Shown: positions 51,484-53,601 of the stretch, piece after piece
How the letters are laid out: every line of letters starts with the position of its first letter
Numbering within the stretch: the stretch's first letter is position 1
NCBI GenBank assembly: GCA_021734805.1
Contig: JAIPIG010000011.1
Coordinates: 1 to 53,601 of the forward strand
DNA from: Simkaniaceae bacterium
Lineage (GTDB): Bacteria > Chlamydiota > Chlamydiia > Chlamydiales > JACRBE01
DNA: 53,601 nucleotides
Reading direction: 5' to 3'
Translations under genes and position numbers: made by a program
The notes under the pieces: generated by a model
The model's input: the letters and a program-made list of their open reading frames with translations, nothing else
Database searches by the model: none
What the model was told of the DNA's origin: nothing

Positions 51484-52676
51484 CTAAGTTCAATTGCCTT
51501 TTTTTTTGCAATATTGAGCGAATCTTCATATGGAGCAATAATATCCGGTTCGACTCCTACACCTTCCCAATTTGTGCTCGTATAAGGACTGATTGCTCTT
51601 ATATGTGGAATCATTACTTCAAATTGAGTGCCTTCTATCAGAAAAGGCCTTGTAGGATTTGCTCCTCCTTTTGTTTTTTCTCCGATAATCGTTGCTCTTC
51701 CTAAAGCTTGTAGATCATAGGTCAACTCTTCTCCTGCAGAGAATGTTTTTTCACTGGTTATGCAAATAATAGGTTTACTCCCTCCAAATCGAGTAGGATG
51801 CTCTATTGGATTTATATCTGTAACACTTTCTCTACCAGAATATCTTTCATAAAATTTACATAAATGATCAGGAAGAGGTTTATCAAATAAATAACTTGCC
51901 ACAAGAGCAACTGTTTTAGGATCGCCTCCTTCGTGATCTCTCAGGTCAATAATAAGCGCTTTTGTACCTGCAACAGTCCGCATGGCCGCATCAATGGCTC
52001 CTTTCATTTCTTCAAAATGAGCAGGAGGGAATTTATCAAACTTGATATAACCTACATTATTTTCATCAAAAATCCGCACGTTTGAGATACCCCAATTTCC
52101 CTCTCGGTGATACTCAATATATTCTTCATCTATTTCTTGCAATTTTTCCGAACTAGGCATCTCAAGTCTTGAAAACAAACTATATGTATCATCTAATTTA
52201 GAAACGTATCGAATATCTAAATGTTTATCCGGGCAAATTTCCTTCAGATCTTTAAGAATCGCTCTTTTTAGGGCAATGGGGCTTTCACATCCACTACTAT
52301 ACTTACCTCTATCATATTCATTTTTGATACGCTCCGCCATTGCATTAGCGGGTCCCTCATCAATGTATAGATGCTTTATTCCAAAAATAACTCCATCCAC
52401 CACAGTTCTAATCAGTGGGGCTGTCATAGGTTTTGTTATAGATAAGAAAATATTGAGCTCTTCGTCGGTGAGACGATCCGTGTATTCTATGACATGGTCT
52501 TCACTTAAACTTTTTGCAAGAGATTCAAGTCCTCTTTTAGCTTCGAGAGAAGAGGGCTCAGCTATTACCCTTCGAAATACCGTATCTAAAGCAGAATGCT
52601 CTGTTTTTCCTTCAGATGCTAAGAATGATGCCCCACTAGCATCTCCGCTAGATGTCTTTGAAATTCCATCTGCCAT
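51471..52676 (-). CDS. S41-family serine protease without PDZ or signal peptide
   Basis: The 401-residue product has the S41 core: A-L-I-I-D-L-R-D-H-E-G-G-D near residue 240, nucleophile Ser313 in E-K-T-F-S-A-G-E-E-L-T-Y, and I-I-G-E-K-T-K-G-G-A-N after it. The overall layout (N-terminal helical part, then core, no PDZ) is that of IRBP/tricorn-like members rather than of Tsp. The first 30 residues are Ser/Ala/Gly-rich and polar, not a Sec signal, as seen for type III substrates; that is inference. A strong ribosome site (GGGGGG) precedes the ATG. The stop codon is made by a repeat remnant. Confidence 0.83.
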   Translation of the reverse strand: MADGISKTSSGDASGASFLASEGKTEHSALDTVFRRVIAEPSSLEAKRGLESLAKSLSEDHVIEYTDRLTDEELNIFLSITKPMTAPLIRTVVDGVIFGIKHLYIDEGPANAMAERIKNEYDRGKYSSGCESPIALKRAILKDLKEICPDKHLDIRYVSKLDDTYSLFSRLEMPSSEKLQEIDEEYIEYHREGNWGISNVRIFDENNVGYIKFDKFPPAHFEEMKGAIDAAMRTVAGTKALIIDLRDHEGGDPKTVALVASYLFDKPLPDHLCKFYERYSGRESVTDINPIEHPTRFGGSKPIICITSEKTFSAGEELTYDLQALGRATIIGEKTKGGANPTRPFLIEGTQFEVMIPHIRAISPYTSTNWEGVGVEPDIIAPYEDSLNIAKKKAIELSSTL

Positions 52677-52775
52677 CTGCCCCCCTACTTTTTTCTATCT
52701 CCATAGCTATACCGTATCCTAAAAATATCCAAAACTATTTTTTGGATGAAGAAGAATCTGATGCACTAATTTTAA

Positions 52776-53601
52776 TTATTTTTCAAATTCAGCGTTTTGA
52801 TTAGATATTGCTTGAAGAGTGATGCATGCTTTCCACAAAGCCCAACCGCGTGCTCGATCCCAAGTCTGCTTATCAACCTGAATCAGAGATTGAAACACTT
52901 CTCTACTCCTGTTTTTGAATAACATCCATGCGATTGCTAAATCACAGGAAGGATCCCCCACCGCAATACAACCAAAATCTATCACTGCATTTAATCGGTG
53001 ATTTTTAATGAGCAGGTTACCGGCGCTCAAATCTCCGTGCACCCAAACGGGATCTTTTGTCCATTGTGATCGAATCGCTTTTTCCCAAACAGCACGCGCA
53101 ATATCGATCTCAATATGCTCTTTGAGTCCTTGTATTGTAGACAGCATTTGAGCATGGTAGACAATGGGGGATGATCCCCGAAGAAAGTTGTGCCTTCCGG
53201 GCTTAGGAGCGCATCTCACATCGATTGTATGCAACTCATTTATAAAATGGGCCAATTGAATAGCAAGCGATTCTAACTCTTGTTCATTGAGGTTTAAAGT
53301 GTTGACGCTATATCCTTCAATCCACCGATAAATTGACCAAGACCAAGGATATAACTGAGAGGGCTGCCCTAAGGCAATCGGTTGTGGGATTGTTATGGAT
53401 AAATGCTCAGACAAGAAGGGAAGCCATTGTTGTTCTTTATTAACCTGAGCCGCATATCTCTCAGCAGTTGGTAAGCGCATCACCATCTCATCCCCTAACC
53501 GAAATGTCGCATGATCCCAACCATTAGGATGGAATTTTCTAATTTGCAAATTCGAAAACTCCGGAAACTGTGATTGAATAAGGCTTTTGGCGAGCTCCTG
53601 A
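52776..53601 (-). CDS. Aminoglycoside phosphotransferase-family kinase, 5' end off the window
   Basis: The reading frame is open to the right edge; residues upstream of the first internal start (E-L-A-K-S-L-I-Q-S-Q-F-P-E-F) fit the usual APH N-terminus, so the true start lies beyond base 53601. Conserved parts are G-W-D-H-A-T-F-R-L-G, H-G-D-L-S-A-G-N-L-L (catalytic loop with Asp and Asn) and I-D-F-G (metal-binding Asp). APH-family kinases phosphorylate aminoglycosides, macrolides, choline or sugars; which one applies here is unknown. It is separated from the S41 gene by about 100 bases on the same strand. Confidence 0.87.
   Translation of the reverse strand, partial: QELAKSLIQSQFPEFSNLQIRKFHPNGWDHATFRLGDEMVMRLPTAERYAAQVNKEQQWLPFLSEHLSITIPQPIALGQPSQLYPWSWSIYRWIEGYSVNTLNLNEQELESLAIQLAHFINELHTIDVRCAPKPGRHNFLRGSSPIVYHAQMLSTIQGLKEHIEIDIARAVWEKAIRSQWTKDPVWVHGDLSAGNLLIKNHRLNAVIDFGCIAVGDPSCDLAIAWMLFKNRSREVFQSLIQVDKQTWDRARGWALWKACITLQAISNQNAEFEK

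Overview
The window looks like chromosome of a Chlamydiae-type bacterium outside the Chlamydiaceae (an amoeba-associated 'environmental' chlamydia). The evidence is a chlamydial pGP6-D/Gp6D-family protein at the left edge, a plastid/chlamydia-type nucleotide transporter (NTT), a class I FbaB/DhnA aldolase, several secreted or membrane proteins of the bilobed-hydrophobic (Inc-like) kind, and eukaryotic-like modules (F-box-like plus ankyrin). The assignment to a family within the phylum is not resolved. The DNA is moderately AT-rich, the genes are mostly single or in short operons, and many small palindromic repeats sit between them.

Layout. 1-140: the 3' end of an IS200/IS605-type tnpB with its right-end hairpin. 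278-1558: Gp6D homologue and a hypothetical gene. 1542-4854: TauE/SafE permease, F-box/ankyrin protein, a DUF2878 membrane gene bracketed by inverted repeats, and a small unknown. 5122-16599: one 3825-residue protein with membrane segments, a 53-residue proline/serine repeat and C-terminal helicase-like motifs of the DUF3638/DUF3645 kind. 16767-20141: unknown and membrane proteins and a HI0933-type flavoprotein. 20564-25902: lipoprotein, MurJ, NTT, a frameshifted membrane-protein remnant and an exported HIT protein. 26079-29445: a short Rhs/YD-repeat protein with a C-terminal toxin domain, an overlapping candidate immunity gene and a Vat-like acetyltransferase. 29446-36244: ferrochelatase, a beta-barrel, two alpha/beta hydrolases, a secreted unknown, an Inc-like repeat protein and a small outer-membrane protein. 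36561-42588: GNAT acetyltransferase, sodium-dependent symporter, APC permease, short MgtE and a methyltransferase. 42647-50994: GlmS, semialdehyde dehydrogenase, NUDIX, an AsmA-like giant and FbaB. 51061-53601: a decayed gene, an S41 protease without signal peptide, and an APH-type kinase cut by the window edge.

How the genes fit together. Several entries serve an intracellular, importing life-style: nucleotide import (NTT), amino acid uptake (SNF and APC permeases) and magnesium uptake (MgtE). GlmS and MurJ belong to cell-envelope precursor supply and export, and the AsmA-like protein and lipoprotein to the envelope itself. Candidate host- or competitor-facing products are the F-box/ankyrin protein, the Inc-like SPPR-repeat protein, the S41 protease and the Rhs toxin locus.

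The most distinctive non-coding content is at least three families of short palindromic, MITE-like repeats. One family has two nearly identical copies of about 182 bp (33789-33969 and 39098-39279), each flanked by its own 5-bp direct duplication. Repeat ends also supply stop codons of two genes (ending at 3925 and 51471). No tRNA, rRNA or CRISPR array was recognised.
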